The notes under the pieces are model-generated. The model was not told the DNA's origin, did no database searches, and saw nothing but the letters and a program-made list of their open reading frames with translations. A DNA stretch of 13,040 nt from an uncultured Rhodospirillaceae bacterium (lineage in GTDB: Bacteria > Pseudomonadota > Alphaproteobacteria > Rhodospirillales > UBA2165): contig CAJWIB010000038.1 in the NCBI GenBank assembly GCA_913041095.1, positions 1 to 13,040 of the forward strand, written 5' to 3'. Below are positions 7,080-13,040 of this stretch, in pieces. The position numbers and the translations under genes are program-made. Each line of letters opens with the position of its first letter. The stretch's first letter is position 1.

Positions 7080-7093
7080 CATTTGATCAATAA
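7080..7093. promoter_or_regulatory. Second TTGATCAA element upstream of the VOC gene
   Basis: The plus-strand bases 7080-7089 are identical to ten bases of the candidate TetR operator at 2547-2556, and the element contains the palindrome TTGATCAA (7083-7090). It lies about 55 bases upstream of the VOC start. A further inverted repeat, TTTTACC and GGTAAAA around one base, follows at 7100-7114. These may be operators for the VOC gene, possibly shared with coxM. TGATCA also occurs by chance elsewhere in the window. Confidence 0.25.
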
Positions 7094-7130
7094 GCTTTTT
7101 TTTACCCGGTAAAATGAGAATATGCACCAA

Positions 7131-7159
7131 TAAAAGAGGCAGCCAATAAGGCCGCCTCT
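7131..7159 (-). terminator. Rho-independent terminator of the TRAP binding-protein gene
   Basis: A ten-base-pair GC-rich stem (AGAGGCGGCC with GGCTGCCTCT on the minus strand, one G-U pair) with loop TTATT sits 26 bases past the stop of the binding-protein gene, with a short T run (TTTATT) after it. The T tract is modest. Confidence 0.7.
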
Positions 7160-7185
7160 CTTAAATTAGGTATTTTACTGATCTA

Positions 7186-8283
7186 TTACTTGATGACGTA
7201 ATCAACCGGGAATTTATGACCGGCTGCTTTCGTCGCTGCCATAAAGGCTCTCATGATACCTGGCATATCGATTTTCTTTTTCGATTTCACCGCTTGAGCG
7301 CGCTCATTCGGCCAAGCAGCCAGCTTTTGAGCCCAGGCAAGTTTTGCGGCGGGATCAATGTTGCGGACTTTGACGCCGGCTCCAGCCAGCTTATCAAGAC
7401 CCCATTGGTGATCATTTTGCGATGCCGCTGATGAATGTGCCTGATATTTCAATGCTTCTTCATCGATAATTTTTAAAACTTCTGCCGGCAATTTTTTGCG
7501 TGCCCGCATATTCATGGTTAAAGAAATTTGCGTCACTGCACCAAAATCCGTAACCGTGTAAAAACCACCCTTGGTCGCTTCATGCAGCTTCAATTTGAAG
7601 TCGGTATCCGGGAACAGCACGATACCTTCACCAACACCGGTTTGCAGTTGCTGAGCGGCAGTCGGAATGGTCGTGCGTACTGGAATGCCACCTTTAACCC
7701 ATGGCAAGTTCGGACCGGCGGCGAGGATTTTGCGGCCTTTTAGGTCTTCAAACTTTTTCCAATCAAATGAGGTTAACAGGCCATAATTGTTAAAGCCGGT
7801 AACGGCCATCAACTTTTGTTTATAGCGGCCTTGATAATCTTTTTGGATGTCCGGATGCTGCTGCACGATCTTGGCAAAAATTTTGGTCGCTTTGATTGCA
7901 TTCGGTTCGCCAAACGGTACGAAATAAGAAAGGTTCATTGCCATCGCTTTGTCATCATCAAAGCAGACGCACCAACCGCCGATATCGAGACGGCCGTCCT
8001 GAACGCCTTCCAACGTATCAGAAACTTTAACCACCGTACCGGAATAGTGCTCCTTGAATTTCAATTTATATTTGGTTTCGGCGGCGACGCGTTTAACCAC
8101 GTTCGGCCCAAAATATTTGGACATTTCCTTAACGTAAGTGATGAACGGCGGATGACCGGATCCCATACGCAGGGTAATATTATTACCTTTGATTGATGCG
8201 GCTTCGGCGACGGTGCCGAACGCGATGGTGGCGGCTGCGGCTGCGATTCCTAGTGTGCCAACTGATTTAAGTATTTTCTTCAC
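7186..8283 (-). CDS. TRAP transporter substrate-binding protein (DctP family)
   Basis: A 365-residue periplasmic binding protein. The signal peptide is clear: KK near the start, a hydrophobic alanine-rich core, and likely cleavage after AEA at 26-28. The mature part has the DctP pattern: ITLRMGSGHPP (36-46), LEGVQDGRLDIG (91-102), an FEDLKGRKI segment (178-186), and a QLQTGVGEG helix (212-220). Most DctP proteins have an arginine right after the GxKI segment that pairs with the substrate carboxylate; here that place is L187. The GRKILAAGPNLPW form belongs, as I recall, to a subfamily without that arginine. The ligand may not be a simple carboxylate. Translation starts at GTG with a strong AGGAGG seven bases upstream. 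It follows the permease genes after 193 bases, which may hold its own promoter, and is ended by a hairpin terminator. Confidence 0.93.
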   Translation of the reverse strand: MKKILKSVGTLGIAAAAATIAFGTVAEAASIKGNNITLRMGSGHPPFITYVKEMSKYFGPNVVKRVAAETKYKLKFKEHYSGTVVKVSDTLEGVQDGRLDIGGWCVCFDDDKAMAMNLSYFVPFGEPNAIKATKIFAKIVQQHPDIQKDYQGRYKQKLMAVTGFNNYGLLTSFDWKKFEDLKGRKILAAGPNLPWVKGGIPVRTTIPTAAQQLQTGVGEGIVLFPDTDFKLKLHEATKGGFYTVTDFGAVTQISLTMNMRARKKLPAEVLKIIDEEALKYQAHSSAASQNDHQWGLDKLAGAGVKVRNIDPAAKLAWAQKLAAWPNERAQAVKSKKKIDMPGIMRAFMAATKAAGHKFPVDYVIK

Positions 8284-8350
8284 TTTAGTTCCTCCTATTT
8301 TAGTTTATTGCAAAGTCTTGTTTGTAGATGCGAAAACGTAATTCTGTATC

Positions 8351-8374
8351 AAACTTCAAGTCAAGTCGAAGTTT
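8351..8374. promoter_or_regulatory. Inverted repeat in the leader of the TRAP binding-protein gene
   Basis: AAACTTC and GAAGTTT arms are separated by ten bases that contain a tandem AAGTC. On the minus strand a TTGACT hexamer lies in the loop, but the -10 candidate at 17 bases (TTACGT) is poor. It could be an operator or an RNA stem in the 193-base gap between the permease and binding-protein genes. A second imperfect pair, ACGAAAT at 8428-8434 and ATTTCGT at 8457-8463, lies just after the large-permease stop. Confidence 0.25.
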
Positions 8375-8476
8375 ATGTGTAGAGCCTGCAGATTCCTGAA
8401 AATATTGATCCATTCGCCACCCTAATCACGAAATGTGTTTGCATTATGCGTTCAATATTTCGTTACCTCTCAGGTT

Positions 8477-9811
8477 TCAAAGCATCATGGACGGCAGCCA
8501 GGTGGCTATTTCAGGCCAGCGCCAGATCATCAACATGACAATTAACATGAGCATCCAATAGGGGATCGAGCCTTTGAATATCTCTGACAAGGTTGCCGAT
8601 CGATCTTCAATCGATCCTTTTACGGTATAGACCAACAAACCGAATGGCGGCGTCAAAAGACCTGCTTCGATCACCAGAATACCAAAAATACCAAAGGCGA
8701 TTTGGTCAAAAAATGCCGCTGTGATCGGCACAAAAATCGGCACGGTGATTAAAATAATCGAAATCGAATCCAAAATCATGCCGAGCAACAACCAGATCAG
8801 GATAATAATAACAATGATACCCACTGGGCCGAAATTATAAGTGGCGAAGGTTTCGCGGATCAATTCCGACATGCCGGCGGCTTCCATGAACTTGGCGTAC
8901 ATATTGGCGGTCAACAGCAGGAACATAATCGGTGCGGCTGTTTTTCCGGAATCGACAACGGCGATCGCCAATTCCTTTAATCGCATACCCTTAAGGATAC
9001 CGAGGATCATGGCGCCCGCTGCACCAACACCGCCGGCTTCGGTCGGGGTGAACAACCCGCCCCAGATGCCGCCAAGGACCAGCAGGATCAGCGCGCCAAT
9101 ACCAAAGCCGCTGGCGATTTCCGCTTTGGTGAGCTTGTTTTGCTCGGCGTCTTCTTCGAAAGTTGGCGCCAGTTCGGGTTTAAGCTTTACCGAAACGGCG
9201 ATATAAATCATGAAAAAAGTAGCCAGGATCAAACCGGGAATAGCGCCGGCGATAAACAGCGCGGCAATGGATTTCTCGGCGACAATTCCCCAAACGATCA
9301 ACAGCACACTGGGTGGAATGATCATGCCGAGACAGGCACTGCCTGCGACCGAACCTAGGGCAAACTGACGGTTATAACCGTGGTAGCGCATTTGCGGATA
9401 AGCGATCCGGCTGAAGGCCGCGGCGGCGGCGATACTGACGCCGGTGACCGCGGCAAATACGGCGTTACCGGCCACGGTAGCAACAGCCAGGCGGCCTGGA
9501 ATGGCTTTCAGACCGTGATTAATGAGTTTGTAGAGATCGCGTGCCGATCCTGATTTATTGACAAAATCACCCAGCAACATAAACAACGGAATGGTCGCAA
9601 ACACCTCGCTGCGGAGATATTCATACGCGACGCTGCCAACTCCACTAAGAGCGATGTCCAATCCTTCTTGAAGATCATCTTCGCCAAAAATCAGAATGTT
9701 GCCGATCAAGGCCGTCATGGCGAAAGCAAAAGCGATGTGAATACCGGACAGAATGCCAATCAGCATAATAACAAACATGCCGATCATAATGGTGTTTTGA
9801 TCAAATTCCAT
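8477..9811 (-). CDS. TRAP transporter large permease (DctM)
   Basis: A 444-residue, very hydrophobic inner-membrane protein of normal DctM length with roughly 11-12 membrane segments. Characteristic stretches include IPLFMLLGDFVNKSG, GNAVFAAVTGVSIAAAAAF, the signature CLGMIIPPSVLLIVWGIVAE, FTPTEAGGVGA, and GMILDSISIILITVPIFVP near the C-terminus. DctM forms the transport pathway and takes substrate from the periplasmic binding protein, driven by the sodium or proton gradient. The ATG start lies only four bases after the small-permease stop, so the two are translationally coupled. The binding-protein gene follows on the same strand. Confidence 0.96.
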   Translation of the reverse strand: MEFDQNTIMIGMFVIMLIGILSGIHIAFAFAMTALIGNILIFGEDDLQEGLDIALSGVGSVAYEYLRSEVFATIPLFMLLGDFVNKSGSARDLYKLINHGLKAIPGRLAVATVAGNAVFAAVTGVSIAAAAAFSRIAYPQMRYHGYNRQFALGSVAGSACLGMIIPPSVLLIVWGIVAEKSIAALFIAGAIPGLILATFFMIYIAVSVKLKPELAPTFEEDAEQNKLTKAEIASGFGIGALILLVLGGIWGGLFTPTEAGGVGAAGAMILGILKGMRLKELAIAVVDSGKTAAPIMFLLLTANMYAKFMEAAGMSELIRETFATYNFGPVGIIVIIILIWLLLGMILDSISIILITVPIFVPITAAFFDQIAFGIFGILVIEAGLLTPPFGLLVYTVKGSIEDRSATLSEIFKGSIPYWMLMLIVMLMIWRWPEIATWLPSMML

Positions 9812-9815
9812 TAAT

Positions 9816-10364
9816 TTACTCGCCTATTTCCGTTGTTTCACTGTGATCGAAATCTTCAGGCCGTTTCAGCGAGTGGTAAATGAGGAGGCTGCAAACCGCG
9901 ACACCAAAAAAGCCGACAAACACTACCAATGTCCTTATCGGATAAACCGGAATTTCAACAATACCGGAGCCTTCCTGTTCAAGTATTTCCCACGATTCAA
10001 CCATATTTGACCAACTGCCGATGGCGATAGCGAGGAATAGCAGGCCAGCAAGCAAGTATGAAATGGAATCAATAATCCCTTTGCCCATGGCGCGGACTTT
10101 GCCGTAAACAATTGTTGTGCGTAAGGAACTGCGATTGAGGATTGATAAGGGAAGTTGCAACATCAGGATTGCCAGCACTGAGTTGGAAACTATTTCATTG
10201 GTGCCGTGAAATGGGCTGGCAAATACTTCCCGGCCAACAACATCGAATAGAATTAAGGCGGCGACTGAAAAAATCCAGGCAGCGGAAATAACGTTTAATA
10301 CTTTGGCAAAAGACTCGACGGATTGTTCCGTCTTTTGTTCCCAAGCCGGTGGTTCGCTCGACAT
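9816..10364 (-). CDS. TRAP transporter small permease (DctQ)
   Basis: A 182-residue membrane protein with four predicted membrane segments at about 25-44, 58-77, 98-117 and 141-164, the usual DctQ architecture. Internal signs are DVVGREVFASPFHGTNEIVSNS between the first two segments and a charged, acidic C-terminus. DctQ supports the large permease in the TRAP complex. I chose the ATG at 10364 with AGGGA about five bases upstream; a longer frame opening with a TTG at 10391 adds nine residues without support. It is the first gene of the dctQ-dctM-dctP order and is followed at four bases by dctM. A GTCTT/AAGAC inverted repeat at 10412-10425 lies about 50 bases upstream and might be an operator. 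Confidence 0.92.
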   Translation of the reverse strand: MSSEPPAWEQKTEQSVESFAKVLNVISAAWIFSVAALILFDVVGREVFASPFHGTNEIVSNSVLAILMLQLPLSILNRSSLRTTIVYGKVRAMGKGIIDSISYLLAGLLFLAIAIGSWSNMVESWEILEQEGSGIVEIPVYPIRTLVVFVGFFGVAVCSLLIYHSLKRPEDFDHSETTEIGE

Positions 10365-10411
10365 AAGTTCCCTGGATCCTTCTCTGCGCAATTTTATTTT
10401 TTAATTTTATG

Positions 10412-10425
10412 GTCTTCTATAAGAC
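10412..10425. promoter_or_regulatory. GTCTT-N4-AAGAC inverted repeat upstream of the TRAP operon
   Basis: A 14-base palindrome-like element about 50 bases upstream of the small-permease start. The length and spacing would suit a GntR-type operator, a class that often controls TRAP operons, but no GntR gene lies in the window. Chance is possible. Confidence 0.2.
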
Positions 10426-10515
10426 ATCTACATGCGGTTCGCCACAAGATATTTATTTTCAACAATAATTTACGATCCTCGATATTTTTGTGAGCAAACA
10501 ATTTCTATCGGGGTT

Positions 10516-10542
10516 AAAAAAAGGCGGCTTATAAGCCGCCTT
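10516..10542 (-). terminator. Strong rho-independent terminator after the GST-DUF1330 genes
   Basis: A perfect 22-base palindrome (10521-10542) with GGCGGC and GCCGCC arms around TTATAA is followed on the minus strand by seven T residues. It lies 21 bases after the DUF1330 stop and separates this unit from the TRAP operon downstream. Confidence 0.9.
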
Positions 10543-10562
10543 CTTTACATGATTAAATGTTG

Positions 10563-10871
10563 TCAGTTGGCGCCCATACCTTCTGTCGCATCCATAATAA
10601 CGGTTTCAACTTCACCGGAACCATCGCGGCGATATTCCGCTGCGGCTTGGTATTCATCTGATTCAAAGCAGGCGACCGCATCTTCGAAAGTGGGAAATTC
10701 GACAATAACGAAACGTTTGAAATAATCCGGGCCTTCCATCATTTGAAACTTGCCGCCGCGTGATAACGGTTTACCGCCATATTTCTGCAAAATATCGCCG
10801 ACGAGCGAAGTGTATTTTGAGTAATTTTCCCGGTTATTAATTTTAGACCGGGCCATCCAATAGGCAGTCAT
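10563..10871 (-). CDS. DUF1330 family protein (102 aa)
   Basis: A small soluble protein of the DUF1330 family, which has a ferredoxin-like (dimeric alpha-beta barrel) fold and no firmly established general function. Typical stretches are MTAYWMARSKI at the N-terminus, YTSLVGDILQKYGGK (20-34), and YFKRFVIVEFPTFEDAVACFESDEYQ (50-75), the family's central signature. The ATG has AGGAG eight bases upstream. The gene begins 34 bases after the GST stop with no terminator between, so the two are probably cotranscribed, and a strong terminator ends the unit. Related dimeric alpha-beta barrel proteins include monooxygenases and isomerases of small organic molecules, so a minor catabolic or protective role is possible but unproven. 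Confidence 0.88.
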   Translation of the reverse strand: MTAYWMARSKINNRENYSKYTSLVGDILQKYGGKPLSRGGKFQMMEGPDYFKRFVIVEFPTFEDAVACFESDEYQAAAEYRRDGSGEVETVIMDATEGMGAN

Positions 10872-10905
10872 AATAAAATCTCCTTTAGTGTGCTAAGCCG
10901 GCCCT

Positions 10906-11541
10906 TTAATTAGGCATTGGCATCGGTTGATCATTCTCCGGCACGTTCCAGCCCCGGATGACGGCCGGGCGTTCCTTGACTTCAAGATACCACCGTTTAA
11001 CGTTTTCATATTCGTTGAGATCAATGGTCTGCCAATCGCAGCGGCCAACCCAGGGGAAGATGGCGATGTCGACAATCGAATAACCCCAATCGAGGAAATA
11101 TTTGCGCTCAGCTAATCGTTCATCCATTACGCTATATATGCGTTTACCTTCATCAAGATAGCGCGCCGAGGCCTCAACATTCTTACCTTCGCCGTAACGG
11201 ACAAAGGTATGAATTTGGCCCAGCATTGGTCCAACACTAGCCATTTGGAACATCAGCCATTCCTGCATTTTCCAATACTCATCGCCTTCGGTCGGCATGA
11301 GCTGGCCGGATTTTTGTGCCAGATACTGCAAAATGGCACCCGATTCCATGATCGAGAAACCGGTATCGTGGTCGACAATGACCGGAATTTTGTTATTGGG
11401 TCCGATCTTTAAGAACTCGGGTTTGTGCTGTTCCCCTTTACCAATGGCAATCGGATGAACTTCGTAGTCCATGCCGATTTCTTCCAGCATGATTGAGACC
11501 TTGCGACCATTGGGCGTAAACCAAGTATACAAATCTATCAT
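10906..11541 (-). CDS. Glutathione S-transferase family protein, YfcG/Nu-class-like
   Basis: A 211-residue soluble GST with an N-terminal thioredoxin-fold domain (1-80) and an all-helical C-terminal domain (90-205). The start MIDLYTWFTPNGRKV matches the YfcG/YghU type, with T9 and N11 in the positions those enzymes use in place of the usual catalytic Tyr, Ser or Cys. NNKIPV gives the cis-proline P53, and E66-S67 (IMESGAI) form the glutathione gamma-glutamyl binding pair. Nu-class enzymes act mainly as disulfide-bond reductases with glutathione. I used the ATG at 11541 (AGGA about ten bases upstream), which gives the family N-terminus; a longer version from 11580, with GGTGGGG upstream, would add 13 residues. 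DUF1330 follows 34 bases later. Confidence 0.92.
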   Translation of the reverse strand: MIDLYTWFTPNGRKVSIMLEEIGMDYEVHPIAIGKGEQHKPEFLKIGPNNKIPVIVDHDTGFSIMESGAILQYLAQKSGQLMPTEGDEYWKMQEWLMFQMASVGPMLGQIHTFVRYGEGKNVEASARYLDEGKRIYSVMDERLAERKYFLDWGYSIVDIAIFPWVGRCDWQTIDLNEYENVKRWYLEVKERPAVIRGWNVPENDQPMPMPN

Positions 11542-11673
11542 TTTTTTTGTTTCCTTTTTGGATCTTTGCGAGGAAAACATAGGTACCCCACCTATCCCTC
11601 ACGCCTAAAATTAGCTGTTTAAAAATATGGTCGGACAGTAGTAAATCAATCAACTCAGTGCAATGCCTCTGCC

Positions 11674-11712
11674 AAAAGGTTAATTACTCAACTGTTGAGT
11701 AATTAACCTTTT
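11674..11712. terminator. 19-base-pair AT-rich perfect hairpin at the RidA-like stop codon, probable terminator
   Basis: Two perfectly complementary 19-base arms (11674-11692 and 11694-11712) surround a single base, running from AAAAGG to CCTTTT. The outer T bases of one arm belong to the stop codon of the RidA-like gene. Symmetric A/T ends let it work on either strand. It would end the RidA transcript and isolate the GST unit. An operator role is the alternative. Confidence 0.6.
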
Positions 11713-12109
11713 AATCAATGATCGCGGTGGCTTCGATTTCGATCAGCCAATCGGGATGGACCAGTCTCTGGACCTCATAAGTCGTTGAGGTCGGCTTGGT
11801 GTTGCCAAAGAACTCTATTACCTGTGGCGCACCTTCTTCGATATAGAGATCGACATCGGTCGCCAGCGCGTTGATACGGACAACATCTGAAGGGGTTGCC
11901 TCTGCTGCTGCCAAAGCGCGCTCGATATTGCGCAAAACTTGTTGCACCTGTGCTTTCATATCACCGATGCCAACGATATTTTTATCAGTGTCGAAAGGTA
12001 CAATGCCGGCCAGCAGTACATTCGTGCCGCCGGTTGTTTTGATGACTTGAGTGTAAATATCTTTGTTTGGTTCATAGACGTCAGTTGGATTGATGCGTTC
12101 GATGGTCAT
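11711..12109 (-). CDS. RidA/YjgF/UK114-family protein lacking the catalytic arginine
   Basis: A 132-residue RidA-fold protein. Family signs are the GTNVLLAGIVPFD stretch (28-40), a long central helix MKAQVQQVLRNIERALAAAEATPSDVV (51-77), and the WLIEIEATAI ending. E126 matches the conserved glutamate. In true RidA an arginine (Arg105 in E. coli) sits in the PAR-S segment and is needed to deaminate 2-aminoacrylate and other imines; here the segment is PTST, with S108 at that place. It therefore belongs to the Rid subfamilies without that arginine, often found in catabolic clusters and of uncertain chemistry. I chose the ATG at 12109, with AAAGGA eight bases upstream; an upstream extension to 12178 has no family support. 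It is divergent from the exported protein and ends in a long hairpin. Confidence 0.88.
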   Translation of the reverse strand: MTIERINPTDVYEPNKDIYTQVIKTTGGTNVLLAGIVPFDTDKNIVGIGDMKAQVQQVLRNIERALAAAEATPSDVVRINALATDVDLYIEEGAPQVIEFFGNTKPTSTTYEVQRLVHPDWLIEIEATAIID

Positions 12110-12187
12110 TTCATTTATCCTTTCTGGTTCCCTATTTCGGTTACAATTGATTTCTACTATATGTATAGGATGAAACAAACAGGCGTC

Positions 12188-12670
12188 ATGTCGAAATTTT
12201 TAGCTTTATTTATTGCCGCGATTTATTTTGCACCAATTATTGCTTTGACGGATGAGATTAATATGTCGGATGGCATCTGGTTTCGCTGTGAGTTTGCCCA
12301 TAGCCAAATTCCGCCTGAAGATAACTGCCGCATGCTTGATGATGACGGCTTTCAAGTGATCAAGGGTATCGTTCATCATGTTAAAATCACCAACAGTAAA
12401 GAGATTCGGTGCCGTCATAATCGGGTGGGAAATTGTTTCCTAAAAAATCATCTGGGATTACGCGCCGAGCGTACGGAAATTGGACCGATAGAATTGTCCG
12501 AGAAAAGTGCGGCCGTGACTTGGCTTGGTTGCACCCAGAATTACAGCCTAACCAAGCATCTCAACTATGCCGATATTGTGCCGGTAGGCGAGCTTTGCTG
12601 GTGGACTCCAGATAAACACTATTACGTCGAACGCTTCAGAGGACCACTAAAAATAGTCGAAGAAGAATAA
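12188..12670 (+). CDS. Unrecognised exported protein with six cysteines
   Basis: A 160-residue protein that I cannot place in a family. It begins with a signal-peptide-like segment (MSKFLALFIAAIYFAPIIA, 1-19), after which cleavage near 19-20 is likely. The mature part is soluble and has exactly six cysteines, C34, C47, C75, C83, C115 and C137, a number that suits three disulfides in the periplasm. Trp-rich and aromatic stretches (CWWTPDKHYYVERF, 137-150) sit near the acidic C-terminus. The reading frame is open farther upstream, but those codons overlap the RidA-like gene on the other strand. Possible starts are ATG at 12161, 12170 and 12188; I prefer 12188 (AGG four bases before it and a clean signal peptide), though 12170 is plausible. 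It is divergent from the RidA-like gene across under 80 bases. Confidence 0.62.
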   Translation: MSKFLALFIAAIYFAPIIALTDEINMSDGIWFRCEFAHSQIPPEDNCRMLDDDGFQVIKGIVHHVKITNSKEIRCRHNRVGNCFLKNHLGLRAERTEIGPIELSEKSAAVTWLGCTQNYSLTKHLNYADIVPVGELCWWTPDKHYYVERFRGPLKIVEEE

Positions 12671-12749
12671 TTTTCTTACCTAATCTAGGGTTGATATGAC
12701 AGGCCGGCTGATTAAACAGGCTACAATAAAAAACAAAATGGGGTGATTA

Positions 12750-13040
12750 ATGAGTTCAATAAAAATTGAATTGGGAGGTTACCAGCCGCCAGCCTCGGTG
12801 CATAACCGGGCCGCCAAAATATTTGGCGAAGAGTTAGCTAAGCGCGTTGGCGATGCTGTCGACTACATCATGGACGGCAATATGGTCGAGACCAAAGGCA
12901 TCAAAGCGTTTGATTTGCCGAGCATGGTCGAGGCTGGTGACCTCACTATGTGTTACTTTGCTTCGAGCTATATGGCCAAACGGGTGCCGGAAGTGGTGAT
13001 CTTTGATCTGCCCTTTGTCGTCAAAAGACGGGAGAAAGCT
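12750..13040 (+). CDS. TRAP substrate-binding-protein homologue without a signal peptide (5' part, runs off the right edge)
   Basis: Ninety-seven residues are visible from the ATG at 12750. ELGGYQPPASVHNRAAKIFG near the start and DLPSMVEAGDLTMCYFASSYMAKRVPEVVIFDLPFVV afterwards follow the N-terminal lobe of DctP-like TRAP binding proteins (AxxFxxxL; VExGxLxxxxxxxSYLxxRVPE; xxxDLPFxV). The striking point is the missing signal peptide: the domain begins within ten residues of the ATG, and an in-frame TGA at 12744-12746 rules out an upstream extension. GGGGTG lies a few bases before the ATG. The product should therefore be cytoplasmic, or depend on a partner, unless the true start is elsewhere. 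It is preceded by the six-cysteine exported gene on the same strand after 79 bases. Confidence 0.8.
   Translation, partial: MSSIKIELGGYQPPASVHNRAAKIFGEELAKRVGDAVDYIMDGNMVETKGIKAFDLPSMVEAGDLTMCYFASSYMAKRVPEVVIFDLPFVVKRREKA

Noticed and set aside
11939..12187. Upstream extension of the six-cysteine exported protein
   Set aside because: It overlaps the RidA-like gene on the other strand and would bury the signal peptide in the middle of the protein.
12698..12728. Promoter (TTGATA and TACAAT hexamers) for the last gene
   Set aside because: The two hexamers are about 25 bases apart, too far for a sigma-70 promoter.
1..13040. Mobile element, prophage, tRNA or CRISPR content
   Set aside because: No transposase-like protein, terminal repeats, cloverleaf sequence or spaced repeats were seen on either strand.

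Overview
The window looks like chromosomal DNA of a Gram-negative bacterium, most likely an alphaproteobacterium and probably marine. The grounds are two TRAP-type uptake systems, a DUF6455-type cysteine protein (as I recall, an alphaproteobacterial family), a CoxM/S/L-type molybdenum hydroxylase, moderate GC and short AT-rich gaps. This placement is inference. I saw no tRNA, rRNA, CRISPR array, transposase or phage gene. No gene-free stretch exceeds 300 bases.

Layout. 1-1257 (minus): an electron-transfer flavoprotein pair, an NfnA/SudB-like FAD/NAD/[2Fe-2S] subunit followed by the N-terminus of a GltA/NfnB/SudA-like Fe-S flavoprotein that runs off the left edge. 1401-1619 (minus): a 72-residue four-cysteine DUF6455-like protein with its own good -10 box. 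1798-2448 (minus): a TetR-family regulator, divergent from 2614-6361 (plus), a compact coxM-coxS-coxL operon for a molybdopterin/2Fe-2S/FAD hydroxylase. The large-subunit active-site loop reads QYRAVGHP, so it lacks the cysteine of true CO dehydrogenase. The tetR-coxM gap holds a TTGACA-16-TAATAT promoter and, just downstream of it, a double TGATCA element that is the best candidate operator.

6358-6615 (minus) is the broken 3' end of an acyl-CoA-dehydrogenase-like flavin monooxygenase, tail to tail with coxL. 6618-7028 (minus) is a VOC (glyoxalase/dioxygenase fold) protein. 7186-10364 (minus) is a full TRAP transporter (small permease, large permease, binding protein) with a terminator after the binding-protein gene. 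10563-11541 (minus) is a glutathione transferase plus DUF1330 pair ended by a strong terminator. 11711-12109 (minus) is a RidA-family protein without the catalytic arginine. 12188-12670 (plus) is an unrecognised six-cysteine exported protein. 12750-13040 (plus) is the start of a TRAP-binding-protein homologue that has no signal peptide.

How it may fit together (inference). A small organic molecule enters through the TRAP transporter and is hydroxylated by the TetR-controlled molybdenum enzyme. VOC, GST, RidA-like and DUF1330 proteins then process or detoxify reactive intermediates. The monooxygenase relic next to the VOC gene suggests an aromatic or ring-cleavage route that has been partly lost. 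The substrate cannot be read from the sequence.
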